Numbered from the stretch's first letter, positions 8,438 through 18,086 are shown. The stretch is 64,000 nucleotides of DNA from Bifidobacterium breve (GCA_945878865.1 CAMCUD010000018.1:1-64000), one strand, 5' to 3'. Numbers and translations: made by a program. The notes: generated by a model not told the origin, from the letters alone.

Positions 8438-10597
8438 CTACTTGATGAACAGCATCTCCGAGTAGCGCGGCAGCGGCCAGTAGTCGTCCGGCACGATCGC
8501 CTCGAGCTTGTCGGCGATCTCGCGGACCTCGGCGTACGCGCCCAGGACGTCGTCACGCAGGTACTTCGCGGCGACGATGAGGTCGTCGGTCTTCGGGTGG
8601 CTCGTGTTGGCCACCTCGAGCGCCTTGATCTTGACGACGAGGTCGTTGACGAGCGCCTCGGCCTCCTCCTTGAGCGCCTTCGCGCCTTCGCCGGGCACCT
8701 CATCGAGGAGCGCGAGGTACTTCAGCCCCGCCGGGAGGATCTGCGTCCGCGCGATGAGCGCCGCCGTCTCGGCCTCGATGTTGAGCTTCACCACGTACTG
8801 CTCGGTGAAGACCTCGAAGCGGGCCTCGACCTCCGGCTCGGTCAGGACGCCGTACTTGTCGAACGTCTCGATCGTCTGCTCGGAGATGAGCTCCGGCAGC
8901 GCGTCCGGCGTCGTGCGCAGGTTGAGCAGGCCGCGGGAGGCGGCCTCGTCCTGCCAGGCGTCGCTGTAGCCGTCGCCGTCGAAGACGATGTCCTTGTCGG
9001 CGACGTAGTGGGCCTTGATGACCTCGGTGACGGCCTCCTCGAACGCGGCGCCGCCCTCGAGCTTGGCCTCCAGCTCCGTGGCCATCTCCTCGAGCGACTC
9101 GGCCGCGATCGTGTTCAGCACGCAGTTGACGAACCCGACCGTCATGTTCGAGCCCGGCGCGCGGAACTCGAACCGGTTGCCGGTGAACGCGAACGGCGAG
9201 GTGCGGTTGCGGTCGCCGCCGTGGAGCGGCAGCTTGGGCAGCACCTCGGTGCCGAGGCCGAGGAAGCCCGCCTCGCCGGCGTCGACCGGCACGCCCGACT
9301 CGATCGCCTCAAACGCCGCGCTGAGCTCGGCGCCGAGGAAGATCGAGATGATCGCCGGAGGCGCCTCGTTCGCACCCAGGCGGTGGTCCTGGCCGGCCGT
9401 CGCGACCGACGCGCGGAGCAGGCCCTGATGCTTCTTGACGGCCTTCAGGACGGCCGTGCAGAAGAACAGGAACTGCAGGTTCTCGCTCGGCGTGTCACCC
9501 GGATCCATCAGGTTGACGCCGGTGTCGGTGCCCATCGACCAGTTGTTGTGCTTGCCCGAGCCGTTGACGCCGGCGAAGGGCTTCTCGTGCAGGAGCGCGA
9601 CGAGCCCGTACTTGCGGGCCGTGTTCTTCAGCACCTGCATGATGATCTGCTGGTGGTCGCAGCCGAGGTTCGAGTTCTCGAACAGCGGGGCGATCTCGAA
9701 CTGGTTCGGCGCGACCTCGTTGTGCCGGGTTTTGACCGGGACGCCGAGACGCTGGAGCTCGCGCTCAGCCTCGAACATGTACGCCTGGACCCGCTCCGGG
9801 ATGGCCCCGAAGTAGTGGTCGTCGAGCTCCTGGCCCTTCGGCGGCTTGGCGCCGAAGAGGGTGCGCTCCGTCGCGAGAAGGTCCGGGCGCTCGAAGTAGT
9901 ACTGCTCGTCGATCAGGAAGTACTCCTGCTCGGCGCCGACCGTCGTGAAGACGCGCTTGCTCTCGGTGTCGCCGAAGAGCTTGACCGCGTGGATGGCGGC
10001 CTTGGAGAGCGCGTCCATCGAGCGGAGCAGCGGGATCTTGTGGTCGAGCGCTTCGCCGGTCCACGAGACGAAGGCGGTCGGGATGGTGAGCGTCGCGCCG
10101 TTCGGGTTGGGCGTGATGAACGCCGGCGACGTCGGGTCCCACGCGGTGTAGCCGCGGGCCTCGAACGTCGCGCGCAGGCCGCCGTTGGGGAACGAGGAGG
10201 CGTCCGGTTCGCCGCGGATGAGCTCCTTGCCCGAGAAGTCGGCGATCGCGCCGCCGCTGCCGGTCGGGCTGTAGAACGAGTCGTGCTTCTCCGCCGTGCT
10301 GCCGGTCAGCGGCTGGAACCAGTGCGAGTAGTGCGTGGCGCCGTGCTCGAGGGCCCACTCCTTCATCGCCTGGGCGACCGAGCCCGCGAGGGCCGGGTCG
10401 AGCGGCTTGCCGTCCGCAAGGGTGGTCTGCAGCTTCTTGAAGACGTCCTTCGGGAGCAGCTGACGCTGCACGTCGACACTGAAGACCAGTTCGCCGAAGA
10501 CGTTGTTGCTGGGAATCGTGAGGTCCGTCGGACCCAGGGCGCCTCCGTTGGCGCTCCACTGGGCGGCGGTCACGTTGTGCTGGCGAAGTCCTGACAT
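8438..10597 (-). CDS. glnN: Type III glutamine synthetase (GlnN)
   Basis: A 719-residue GSIII enzyme that makes glutamine from glutamate, ammonia and ATP. The length (about 700-730, versus about 470 for GSI), the GSIII N-terminal region and the active-site segments identify it: [36 protein letters not shown] and FEFRAPGSN are all present. The ATG at 10597 is preferred because a GAGGAGG ribosome-binding sequence lies about 13 nt upstream and the protein starts close to the family's usual N-terminus; the open frame extends 63 codons further with no similarity. It stands divergent from the ammonium transporter and P-II genes, completing an ammonia-assimilation island. No GSI/GSII gene is in the window. 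Confidence 0.95.
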   Translation of the reverse strand: MSGLRQHNVTAAQWSANGGALGPTDLTIPSNNVFGELVFSVDVQRQLLPKDVFKKLQTTLADGKPLDPALAGSVAQAMKEWALEHGATHYSHWFQPLTGSTAEKHDSFYSPTGSGGAIADFSGKELIRGEPDASSFPNGGLRATFEARGYTAWDPTSPAFITPNPNGATLTIPTAFVSWTGEALDHKIPLLRSMDALSKAAIHAVKLFGDTESKRVFTTVGAEQEYFLIDEQYYFERPDLLATERTLFGAKPPKGQELDDHYFGAIPERVQAYMFEAERELQRLGVPVKTRHNEVAPNQFEIAPLFENSNLGCDHQQIIMQVLKNTARKYGLVALLHEKPFAGVNGSGKHNNWSMGTDTGVNLMDPGDTPSENLQFLFFCTAVLKAVKKHQGLLRASVATAGQDHRLGANEAPPAIISIFLGAELSAAFEAIESGVPVDAGEAGFLGLGTEVLPKLPLHGGDRNRTSPFAFTGNRFEFRAPGSNMTVGFVNCVLNTIAAESLEEMATELEAKLEGGAAFEEAVTEVIKAHYVADKDIVFDGDGYSDAWQDEAASRGLLNLRTTPDALPELISEQTIETFDKYGVLTEPEVEARFEVFTEQYVVKLNIEAETAALIARTQILPAGLKYLALLDEVPGEGAKALKEEAEALVNDLVVKIKALEVANTSHPKTDDLIVAAKYLRDDVLGAYAEVREIADKLEAIVPDDYWPLPRYSEMLFIK

Positions 10598-10882
10598 GGG
10601 CGGGAAGGGTCCTCCTCGGGGACTGGTACTCGCGTCGTGCGTACTCGGTGAAACGCAGACCCTACGCCCGGGATGGAGCACTGTCCTTGTCCATCTGGAC
10701 AAAACGTCCGGGTGCCGCGTTCTCCCGACTGTCGGGAGCAAAGGTCCACGTACGCGCGTGAGGAGGCCGAAACGCGGCCACGACAAGGTGTCTAAGGGCC
10801 TTCAGCGATGTTTCGACACGGGGCTAAAGACCCTCCCCGGCTGCGAGAGCACGATTTTGTGGCACTCGACTGAGGAGGACGC
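10598..10882. promoter_or_regulatory. Divergent glnN / amtB control region with two dyads
   Basis: The 285-nt gap between glnN and amtB must carry both promoters. It holds two clear dyads: TTGTCCA-TC-TGGACAA (10687-10702) and CTCCCGA-CTG-TCGGGAG (10722-10738). Either could be an operator for a nitrogen regulator; I do not recognise a GlnR box with confidence. An SD-like TGAGGAGG lies at 10871-10878, just before the amtB start. Confidence 0.5.
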
Positions 10883-12313
10883 ATGAGACGTACCCTGTTG
10901 CCCAAGGCGCTGGCCTTGGGCGCCATTGGGCTGCTGACGCTGCCCAGCCTGGCGCTCGCCCAGGACGACGGCATCGAGACGGTGTCGACCCAGCTCAACG
11001 ATGTCTGGATCATCGTGACCGCCTGCCTGGTCCTGTTCATGCAGGCCGGCTTCCTCGGGCTGGAGCTCGGCTTCTCGCGCGGCAAGTCCGTCGGCTCCGG
11101 CGTCGCGAAGATCGCCGTGAACCTCGCGATCGCCTCGATCATGTGGTGGCTCATCGGCTACGGCATCGCCTTCGGCGGCGACGGCGCCTTCTGGGGCACC
11201 AGCGGCTTCCTCTTCCAGAACGGTCGCGACGTCGCCGGTGAAGCGGCGAACAACAGCACCCTGACGTTCTTCGTCTTCCAGTTCACGTTCGCCGCCGTGT
11301 CGCTGGCGATCGTGTGGGGCTCGACCCTCGAGCGCATCAAGTTCAGCGCCTACCCGCTGTTCGCGATCCCGTTCGCGGCGGTCCTCTACCCGATCGTCGC
11401 CCACTGGAGCTGGGGCGGCGGCTGGCTGTCGACCTTCGGCGGTGGCGTCCAGGACTTCGCCGGCTCCGGCGTCGTCCACCTCACCGGCGCGACGGCGGCC
11501 CTCGCGGCCACGCTCGTCCTCGGCGCTCGCAAGGGCAAGTACGGCCCCGACGGCAAGCCGCGGGCGATCCCCGGTCACAGCATGCCGATCTTCGGCTTCG
11601 GCGTGCTCATCCTGTGGCTCGGCTGGTTCGGCTTCAACGGCGGCTCGACGCTCGGCACGGCGGACTCGGCCTTCGGCCACGTCATCGCGGTGACGAACCT
11701 CGGCGCGGCCGGCGGTGTCATCGGCGCGCTGATCATGGTCCGCCTCGTCATGAAGACGCTCGACGTCGGCATGATCGGCAACGGCGCGATCGCCGGCCTC
11801 GTCGCGATCACGGCCCCCTCGGGCTACGTCGAGATGTGGGCGGCGCCGATCATCGGCCTCATCGGCGGCTTCATCGTCGTCGTCGGTGTCGTGACGATCG
11901 ACAAGTTCATCGACGACCCGGTGGGGGCGACGTCCGCGCACGGTCTCGCGGGCATCTGGGGCACGCTGTCGTGCGGCCTCTTCGCATCGCCGCGGTTGAT
12001 CCTCGAAGGCCAGCACGCCGGCCTGTTCTACGGCGACGGCTTCCAGCAGCTGGGTGTCCAGGCGGTGGCGACCATCGCGACCTTCGCGTTCGTCTTCACC
12101 TGCTCCTTCGCCCTCTTCATGCTCATCAAGGTCACGGTCGGCCTGCGCGTGACCGAGGCCGAAGAGGACGCCGGGCTGGACATCTCCGAGCATGGCATGT
12201 ACGGGTACCCCGAGCAGTTCATCCCGGCGCCTGAGCTCGTCGGCTACGCGCCCTCACCGGCCGTGGCAGCGAGCAGCGCTGTCCCGACGAGCAAGGAGGT
12301 CCCGGCGACATGA
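10883..12313 (+). CDS. amtB: Ammonium transporter AmtB
   Basis: A 476-residue Amt/Mep/Rh-family channel for ammonium uptake. A signal-peptide-like first 26 residues ending in ALA is followed by about eleven membrane helices. The family signature DFAGSGVVHLTG (191-202) contains Asp191 and the first pore histidine H199; the second pore histidine is H353 in SAHGLAG. The C-terminal tail contains the conserved G-L-D-x-S-E-H-G-x-x-G-Y element that contacts the P-II partner, followed by an Ala/Pro/Ser-rich extension of about 35 residues. The SD sequence GAGGAGG lies about 5 nt before the ATG. Its stop overlaps the next start (ATGA), the classic amtB-glnK coupling. Confidence 0.96.
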   Translation: MRRTLLPKALALGAIGLLTLPSLALAQDDGIETVSTQLNDVWIIVTACLVLFMQAGFLGLELGFSRGKSVGSGVAKIAVNLAIASIMWWLIGYGIAFGGDGAFWGTSGFLFQNGRDVAGEAANNSTLTFFVFQFTFAAVSLAIVWGSTLERIKFSAYPLFAIPFAAVLYPIVAHWSWGGGWLSTFGGGVQDFAGSGVVHLTGATAALAATLVLGARKGKYGPDGKPRAIPGHSMPIFGFGVLILWLGWFGFNGGSTLGTADSAFGHVIAVTNLGAAGGVIGALIMVRLVMKTLDVGMIGNGAIAGLVAITAPSGYVEMWAAPIIGLIGGFIVVVGVVTIDKFIDDPVGATSAHGLAGIWGTLSCGLFASPRLILEGQHAGLFYGDGFQQLGVQAVATIATFAFVFTCSFALFMLIKVTVGLRVTEAEEDAGLDISEHGMYGYPEQFIPAPELVGYAPSPAVAASSAVPTSKEVPAT

Positions 12314-12678
12314 AGATGGTCGTTGCCTACATTCGCCACGAGGCGTTCGAACCCATCCGCACCGAGCTCCTGGAGCTCGGGTTCCCGAGCCTGACCATCA
12401 CCGAGGTCAAGGGCTCCGGGCGGCAGAAGGGCATCACCGAGCGCTACCGCGGGGCGGAGCTCACGAACTACCTCCGGCCGAAGATCAAGCTGGAGTGCGT
12501 CGTGGCGGACAAGGACGTGCAGACGATCGTGGACACGATCCTCAAGCACGGCCGCACCGGGGCGGTGGGTGACGGCAAGGTGTTCGTCCTCTCCGTCGAC
12601 GAGGCGTACAGGGTCCGGACCGGCGAGGCCGGCGAGGAGATCCTGCAGTCCCACCCCGGCGCCGCCACGGCGGTCTAG
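12310..12678 (+). CDS. glnK: P-II nitrogen signalling protein without Tyr51
   Basis: A 122-residue P-II protein that senses 2-oxoglutarate and ATP/ADP and gates AmtB. It aligns without gaps to classical GlnB/GlnK through TEVKGSGRQKG, the T-loop (37-55), and the C-terminal RxRTGE element. Tyr46 is conserved, but position 51, the site uridylylated in proteobacteria and adenylylated in actinobacteria, is Leu (RGAEL instead of RGAEY). A tyrosine occurs at 54. So the usual covalent switch should be absent and control should rest on ligand binding alone. The ATG overlaps the amtB stop by 4 nt. Either glnB or glnK would be a fair name; the amtB linkage favours glnK. Confidence 0.94.
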   Translation: MKMVVAYIRHEAFEPIRTELLELGFPSLTITEVKGSGRQKGITERYRGAELTNYLRPKIKLECVVADKDVQTIVDTILKHGRTGAVGDGKVFVLSVDEAYRVRTGEAGEEILQSHPGAATAV

Positions 12679-12682
12679 GGGT

Positions 12683-13930
12683 ATGGCCAGGGCGGCAGCA
12701 CACGATGGTGACGCTGCCGCCCCTCGCTCCGGCCGCGGCGCCGCCCCCACGGGCGACGCCGCGGGCGAGGAGTCGCTCGTCGAGCGGCTCCGGCAGCTCC
12801 ACCTGAGGATGGTGGATGCTGTCCTCGGAGGCGAGGGGCTGGCACGCGTGGCCGAACTCGCCTGCGAGGCGGCCGGCGCTCCGGTGGCGATCGTCGTCCC
12901 GCGCCTCGGCGCGGCGGTGCTCGCGCCCGAGGGGGCCGAGGGTGACCTTCCCGGGATCCGCCGGTACGTGGCGGACCGGACAAAGGACCGTCCGACCCAG
13001 GTGCCGGACGGCCTCCTGGCCGAGGTGCCGATCCAGTCCGGCGACGACGTCGTGGGCGCGGTCGTGCTCATCGGCGCCGGCGTCGCGGCGCCCGACGCCG
13101 CGGAGTTCCTGCACCTCGCCGCGGTGGCGTCGCTCACCGAGGTCGCGGTGGAAGAGGCCAAGGAGGAAGTCGAGCAGAACCTGCGCGGCTCGTTCCTGGA
13201 GGACCTGCGCTCACGGCCCGATCTGGAGCCGCGCGAGATCGTGCGCCGGGCGGGACGCCTGGGCTGCGACCTCTCGCGGGGCGCGGTGATCCTCTGCGCC
13301 GAGCTGAAGACCGACCGGCCGCGCCACGTGGTCGCGATGATCTCCGAGGAGTTCCCCGGGGCGCTCGCGCAGCACATGGACGGGCGGGTGTACGCCCTGC
13401 TCCCCGCGGCGGGCGGTGACGACGCGCCGGAGATGACGCTCGACACTGCGCGCAAGCTGGCGACGCGCCTGCAGCGGCACGGCACGGTGGGGCTCTCGTC
13501 CTTCTACGCCGACCCGGGGGAGTTCACGCGCGGCATCCAGGAGGCCGAGCTGGTGCTCGACGTCCTGCGGCAGTCCGACGCGCCGATCGCCGAGGACATC
13601 GGCACCGGGACGTATCGGCTGCTGTTCCGCGTGCTGGCGTCGCATCCCGAGGAGGTGCGGTCGTTCTACGAGGACACGGTGGCGCCGATCGTCAAGTACG
13701 ACGACCAGTACCGGACCGACCTCGTCGGGACGCTCGAGGCGTACCTCGACCAGAACTGCAACATGAACGCGACGGCGGCCGCGATCTACGCGCACCGCCA
13801 CACGGTGGCGTACCGGCTGGACCGGGTGAAGGAGCTCACCGGGCTCGACCCGATGCAGTCCGAGGATCGCGAGCGCCTGGGCCTCGGCCTGAAGGCGTAT
13901 CGCATCATCGCGCCGCGGCTTCCCAAGTAG
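12683..13930 (+). CDS. PucR/CdaR-type transcriptional regulator
   Basis: A 415-residue regulator with a C-terminal PucR-type helix-turn-helix (about residues 365-405; the family pattern of N-x-N-x-T-A-A-A-I-Y-x-H-R-x-T-V-x-Y-R-L-x-R is clear) and a central GGDEF-like/CdaR region. The N-terminal 200 residues resemble a GAF-type sensory fold, which I infer from pattern only. The ATG at 12683, four nucleotides after the P-II stop, is chosen because it begins a plausible non-overlapping protein. Its position directly behind amtB-glnK suggests a role in nitrogen control, perhaps sensing a purine or other nitrogen compound, but no effector can be read from sequence. Confidence 0.85.
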   Translation: MARAAAHDGDAAAPRSGRGAAPTGDAAGEESLVERLRQLHLRMVDAVLGGEGLARVAELACEAAGAPVAIVVPRLGAAVLAPEGAEGDLPGIRRYVADRTKDRPTQVPDGLLAEVPIQSGDDVVGAVVLIGAGVAAPDAAEFLHLAAVASLTEVAVEEAKEEVEQNLRGSFLEDLRSRPDLEPREIVRRAGRLGCDLSRGAVILCAELKTDRPRHVVAMISEEFPGALAQHMDGRVYALLPAAGGDDAPEMTLDTARKLATRLQRHGTVGLSSFYADPGEFTRGIQEAELVLDVLRQSDAPIAEDIGTGTYRLLFRVLASHPEEVRSFYEDTVAPIVKYDDQYRTDLVGTLEAYLDQNCNMNATAAAIYAHRHTVAYRLDRVKELTGLDPMQSEDRERLGLGLKAYRIIAPRLPK

Positions 13931-13938
13931 CCATCCGC

Positions 13939-13976
13939 AGCTCTGCCGGCTCTTACCGGCAGAGCTGCCGGTAAGA
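13939..13976. promoter_or_regulatory. Nested palindromes: terminator hairpin overlapping an operator-like dyad
   Basis: Two perfect palindromes share the same central arm. The first is an 11-bp stem AGCTCTGCCGG (13939-13949) with CCGGCAGAGCT (13956-13966) and a 6-nt loop. The second is a 12-bp dyad TCTTACCGGCAG (13951-13962) with CTGCCGGTAAGA (13965-13976) and a 2-nt centre. As RNA the two stems are mutually exclusive. The position, 8 nt after the regulator stop and about 82 nt before the response-regulator start, fits either termination/antitermination or an operator for the two-component system. Confidence 0.6.
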
Positions 13977-14058
13977 TGGGTGTCGGTGATGCGTCGTCGT
14001 CGAAGAATCGCCGAAGGGTTCGAGGGAGAACGGTCCGGCGGGGCGTACGGTTGACGCC

Positions 14059-14751
14059 GTGATCGCTCCGGGGCAGGCACCGACGGTCCTCGTGGTCGAG
14101 GACGAGCCCGCAGTCCGCCGCGCGATCGGTCGTGCGCTCGGCGCCGGCGGCTTCGATCCGGTGCTCGCCGCCACGGCGCACGACGCGCGGGCGGAGATCG
14201 CAGACGCGAGTCCTGACGCACTCGTGCTCGACCGCCTGCTGCCCGACGGCGACGGCGTCGACCTGTGCAACGCGCTGCGCGCCGACGGCTGGCGCGGGCC
14301 GATCCTCATGGTAACCGCGCGCGCCGAGGTCGCCGACCGCATCGCCGGCCTCGAGGCGGGCGCCGACGACTACCTGCCCAAGCCGTTCGACGTCGGCGAG
14401 CTCCTCGCCCGGCTCCGGGCGCTGCTGCGCCGTGTCGAGCCCGAACCGGCGCAGGTCGACGCCGGCGAGCTGCACCTCGACGTCGCCGAGCGCCGGGTCC
14501 GCTGGGCCGGCGGTGAGGCCGTGGAGCTCACCCACACTGAGGCGGCGCTGCTCGCCGTGCTCATGCGCCACGCCGGTCGTGCGCTCTCGCGCCGCGAGCT
14601 GTTCGAGCAAGCGTGGGGCTACGACTACGGGCCAGGAGGGGGCACGCTCGCGGTGTACGTCGGCTATCTCCGCCGCAAGCTCCAGTCTGCGGGCTCCCCA
14701 TCCACCATCCGCAACGTGCGCGGCCACGGCTACGGGCTGGACGTCCCGTGA
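14059..14751 (+). CDS. OmpR/PhoB-family response regulator
   Basis: A 230-residue response regulator. The receiver domain (about 8-122) has the acidic pair E14/D15, the phospho-acceptor Asp58 in LVLDRLLPDGDG, T86 and K107 of the KPF motif. The C-terminal winged-helix DNA-binding domain (about 133-230) has the OmpR-family features LTHTEAALL and VRGHGYGL. GTG start at 14059. Its stop overlaps the start of the histidine kinase gene, so the two are translated together. The nearby 12-bp dyad is a candidate autoregulatory site. Signal and targets unknown. Confidence 0.95.
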   Translation: MIAPGQAPTVLVVEDEPAVRRAIGRALGAGGFDPVLAATAHDARAEIADASPDALVLDRLLPDGDGVDLCNALRADGWRGPILMVTARAEVADRIAGLEAGADDYLPKPFDVGELLARLRALLRRVEPEPAQVDAGELHLDVAERRVRWAGGEAVELTHTEAALLAVLMRHAGRALSRRELFEQAWGYDYGPGGGTLAVYVGYLRRKLQSAGSPSTIRNVRGHGYGLDVP

Positions 14752-16172
14752 GCCTGCGGACACGGGTCGCCGTGCTCGCCGCACTCGCGGTGGGCGTCGT
14801 GGTCGCGGGTGCGACGGCGGCGGTCTACGTCGTCGTCGACCAGCGCCAGCAAGCCCGCGTCGAGAACACGCTCTCCTCCCGGCTCGACCGCTTTCTCGCG
14901 CTCTCCCCCGAGCAGCGTCGGGTGCTCGCCGATCGGCTGGGCGACGCGCTGCCCGACGACGCGGTGGCGCCGCTGCTGAGCGACGCGCAGCTCGTCGGGC
15001 CGGACGGCACGGTGAGCACGCCCGAGGGCGCGCGGAGGATCCCGGTGACCGACGCCGTCCGCGAGCTCGCGGCGGGCCGCAGGACCGACCGCGTGGTCTA
15101 CGAGACGCGGCGCGGCCGCGAGCGAGTCCAGGTGATGGCGGTGCCGGCGGGGGATCTCGGCGCCGCGATGGCCGCCCAGTCGCTGCGCGAGGCCGACGGC
15201 CTGCTGCGCGACGTGCTGATCGCCTGTCTGGCCGTCGGCGCGGTCGGATGCCTCCTGGCCGCGCTCGCCGGATGGCTTGTCGCCCGCCGGGGTCTTGCTC
15301 CCCTCGACGCGTTCGTGCAGCGCCTTGAAGGAATCTCGCGCACGCGCGATCTGGGCCGGCGCCTGCCGGAGGGCGGGCCCGCGGAGATCGACCGGCTCGC
15401 CCATGCGCAGAACGCCACGCTCGCTGCGCTTGAGGCGTCCGTGCGCGCGCAGCGCCAGCTCGTCGCTGACGCATCGCACGAGCTGCGCTCGCCGTTGGCC
15501 GCCATCCAGGCGAACCTTCATCTCCTGCGCGACCGCGATGGCCGCGTCGGACCGGACGCCGACGCGGCCGCGCAGGACGCCGCCGACGAGGGGCGTGCCC
15601 TCGGCGCGCTCGTGGGCGACCTCATCGACCTCGCCCGCGACGGGCGGGACACCCTCGTCGAGGAGGACTTGCGCCTGGACCTCCTCGTCGCCGACCTCGT
15701 CGAGCGCACCCGGCGGGGTGGCGTGGAGATCGGGCTGCGCGCAGCGATGGTGCGCGTCGTCGCCGACGAGGCGGCGATCGCCCGCGCCGTCGGCAACCTC
15801 CTCGACAACGCCATCAAGTACAGCCCTGCGGGAGGACGCGTCGAGGTCGAGGTCGGCGCCGACGGCGTCGTGGCCGTCCGCGACCACGGCCCCGGCATCG
15901 CCAGCGAGGACCTGCCGCGGGTGTTCGACCGGTTCTACCGCTCGCGGCGCACCGCGGAAGTGCGCGGGAGCGGGCTCGGCCTGGCGATCGTGCGCCGGAT
16001 CGCCGACGCGCACGGCGCGGGCGTCGCCGCCGAGAACGCTCCCGGCGGCGGCGCCCGCTTCACCCTCGACCTCTCCGGCCGGGTGGTCGCGCCGTCAGGC
16101 GCTGGGCGCGAACCCGCCCGCCTGCGCTCGGACGCCGGTGCCGGCGGGGACGACGAGCACGGCGTCGCCTGA
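14748..16172 (+). CDS. Sensor histidine kinase
   Basis: A 474-residue EnvZ/PhoR-class kinase, partner of the preceding response regulator. Transmembrane helices at about 8-30 and 155-178 flank a periplasmic-side sensor loop of about 125 residues, followed by HAMP, the H-box with phospho-accepting His244 (SHELRSPL), N-box Asn354 (NLLDNAIKY), and G-boxes at DHGPG (379-383) and GSGLGL (407-412). The GTG at 14748 overlaps the regulator stop; the open frame upstream runs antisense-like through the regulator and is rejected. The last 78 nt overlap the 3' end of the convergent secreted-protein gene; both C-termini look genuine. Confidence 0.94.
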   Translation: MSLRTRVAVLAALAVGVVVAGATAAVYVVVDQRQQARVENTLSSRLDRFLALSPEQRRVLADRLGDALPDDAVAPLLSDAQLVGPDGTVSTPEGARRIPVTDAVRELAAGRRTDRVVYETRRGRERVQVMAVPAGDLGAAMAAQSLREADGLLRDVLIACLAVGAVGCLLAALAGWLVARRGLAPLDAFVQRLEGISRTRDLGRRLPEGGPAEIDRLAHAQNATLAALEASVRAQRQLVADASHELRSPLAAIQANLHLLRDRDGRVGPDADAAAQDAADEGRALGALVGDLIDLARDGRDTLVEEDLRLDLLVADLVERTRRGGVEIGLRAAMVRVVADEAAIARAVGNLLDNAIKYSPAGGRVEVEVGADGVVAVRDHGPGIASEDLPRVFDRFYRSRRTAEVRGSGLGLAIVRRIADAHGAGVAAENAPGGGARFTLDLSGRVVAPSGAGREPARLRSDAGAGGDDEHGVA

Positions 16173-17957
16173 CGCGTCAGTCGCGGCGGCATCGCCGCCG
16201 TCGGTGGCGGTGACGGTGGCCGCCTGCACAGGACGGCGCTCGGCGTCCTCGGCGACCTGGGTGTCGACGTGCACGCGGACACGCTCCCGCCCGTCACCCA
16301 GCGCGGTGCGTTCGGTCACGTCGGCACGCAGGCGCGGCTGCGCACGGCCTGGGCAGTCGGCCTGCTGCGGCACCCCGCTGCGGGTCACGCCGTCGTAGGT
16401 GCTCTTCACCGTGCCGCGCCACGCGTTCTGGGCGCCGATGGTGATGTCCCCGGTCATCGAGCCCTTGTGCGCCCCGGTCATCTTGAGGTTCGCCCGCCAG
16501 CGGCTCTGGAACAGCGGGTTCGTGACGTCGATCCGCTCGGTGCCGGTGAGGAAGGTCTTGCCGTCCTCGGAGTAGCGGTTGTAGTCGACCCTCCAGGCGC
16601 CGCCGAAGTAGACGCCGAGGTACGTCGCGGCGATGTATCCGCCGCCCTTGCCGTAGATCCGCCGGCCGAGGACCTGGCGCCCCGTGATCCCGTGGTACTG
16701 CGAGGCCGGGATCGTGACCTGCTCAAAGGCGGTGTCGGCGAGGTGGCGCGGCTCGAGCGGCGGCGCCGCACCGACGGCGGGCAGCGAGACGATCCGGATC
16801 CGCGACTCCGGCGTCCCGGTGCGTTCCTCGGTCACCACGGCGCGGTTGCCGCCAGGCAGCCAGTCCCACTCCTCGATGCGCCAGCCCTCCTCGAGGATCA
16901 CGGGCTGGCCGGCGTAGCCGCCGAGCGTCTGGCCGGACCGCTGGTCCATGAGCCACCCCTCGTTCATGCACTCGCGGTTGTTCCACAGGGAGACGCGGCC
17001 CATCTGCGCGAACGCGGCGTTGTCGATGAGCGACGGGCGCGGGAGCTGCGTGAACACGTCCATCCGATCGAGGCCGCGGGCGGATGAGTAGTACAGCCAG
17101 CGCCCGTCGTCGGCGAAGCGGCCGACCTCGTTGTAGTCCATGTCCGTCGTGACCTGGCGTCGCTCGCCGGTCTGCAGGTCGAGGAGGTAGACGTCGTAGT
17201 TCAGCCCGGTTGTCGTGGTCTGGTACTTGAGGTAGCGGTTGCCGCCGACGAACTCCGTGCCCTCGTACCACCGGCCGCCCGCGACCCAGTCGTTGATGTC
17301 CGAGGTCAGCCGGTACCGCGGGTTGACGATCCGCTGCTCGGTGACGTGGTAGGCGCCGTCGCGGCGGACGAGCCGGCCGACACTGACGTGCGGGCCGTCC
17401 TCGACCCGGACCTCGTTCCAGCCGACGTACTCGCCGAAGTCGTCGGGCTTGGCCTCGCGGTTCTGCGCGCCCTTGGCGAGCCCGTCGCGCGGGAAGCGGA
17501 CCTTCAGCACCTGCTTCTGCGCACAGTCGTAGACGCTCGGCGCGCACTCGAGGATCCGCCACGAGAAGTCGCCCGTCCCGCCGCTGAGCGGGTTGCCGTT
17601 CGCCGAGGCACCGGCGGTGTTCGCGAACCACAGCCGCGTGCCGTCGCCGAAGATGCGGGCCTTCTGGGCGGTCTTGGCGACCCCGCAGGTGACGCAGCGA
17701 TAGCCCGAGCCGTCGAGGGCGCTGACGGCGACCTGCTCGGCGCCGCCGGTCACGACGGAGAAGTACAGGTGGGCGCCGTCCGGGGCGACCTTCGGCGCGG
17801 GGCGTGTGGGGGACAGCGTCACGCCATCGGGCAGCTGGAGGTGGATCTCCTCGTCGACGTGCAGCGCCTGCAGGGGCGGCGTCGCCGCCGCGGGGGTCGC
17901 ACCCGCGGCGGCGAGCACCGCGGCGGCGGTGAGCATGACGGCTCGGGGAACACGCAT
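16095..17957 (-). CDS. Secreted beta-propeller-like protein of unknown function (paralogue A)
   Basis: A 620-residue exported protein with a signal peptide (first 25 residues, ending ATPAAA). The body has repeated short motifs suggestive of a TolB/WD-like propeller, such as the D-x-D-Y-N-E followed by DDGRWLYYSSARGLDRMDVF stretch, and conserved cysteine pairs (RCVTCG; ECAPSVYDC; N-R-E-C-M). A C-terminal beta-sandwich-like segment (TVTATDGGDAAATDASGDA) resembles a carboxypeptidase-regulatory-like fold. It is about 40 percent similar by eye to the divergently transcribed gene at 18087. ATG at 17957 chosen for the signal peptide. No enzymatic motif recognised. The 3' end overlaps the kinase gene by 78 nt. 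Confidence 0.8.
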   Translation of the reverse strand: MRVPRAVMLTAAAVLAAAGATPAAATPPLQALHVDEEIHLQLPDGVTLSPTRPAPKVAPDGAHLYFSVVTGGAEQVAVSALDGSGYRCVTCGVAKTAQKARIFGDGTRLWFANTAGASANGNPLSGGTGDFSWRILECAPSVYDCAQKQVLKVRFPRDGLAKGAQNREAKPDDFGEYVGWNEVRVEDGPHVSVGRLVRRDGAYHVTEQRIVNPRYRLTSDINDWVAGGRWYEGTEFVGGNRYLKYQTTTTGLNYDVYLLDLQTGERRQVTTDMDYNEVGRFADDGRWLYYSSARGLDRMDVFTQLPRPSLIDNAAFAQMGRVSLWNNRECMNEGWLMDQRSGQTLGGYAGQPVILEEGWRIEEWDWLPGGNRAVVTEERTGTPESRIRIVSLPAVGAAPPLEPRHLADTAFEQVTIPASQYHGITGRQVLGRRIYGKGGGYIAATYLGVYFGGAWRVDYNRYSEDGKTFLTGTERIDVTNPLFQSRWRANLKMTGAHKGSMTGDITIGAQNAWRGTVKSTYDGVTRSGVPQQADCPGRAQPRLRADVTERTALGDGRERVRVHVDTQVAEDAERRPVQAATVTATDGGDAAATDASGDAVLVVPAGTGVRAQAGGFAPSA

Positions 17958-18086
17958 CGTTCGTCTCCTTCGCTGATGGGGACCCGAACGTAGGCTCGAT
18001 CGCGCCCGCCAGGCCAAGAGGACGTCAAGAGGCCGCTCTTGCACGGCTCTTGACCTGGGCGCCCGCGGCGGTGAGACGCTCGGCAC

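Noticed and set aside
7982-10594. 870-codon plus-strand frame over glnN
   Set aside because: Antisense shadow of a certain gene; no recognisable domains.
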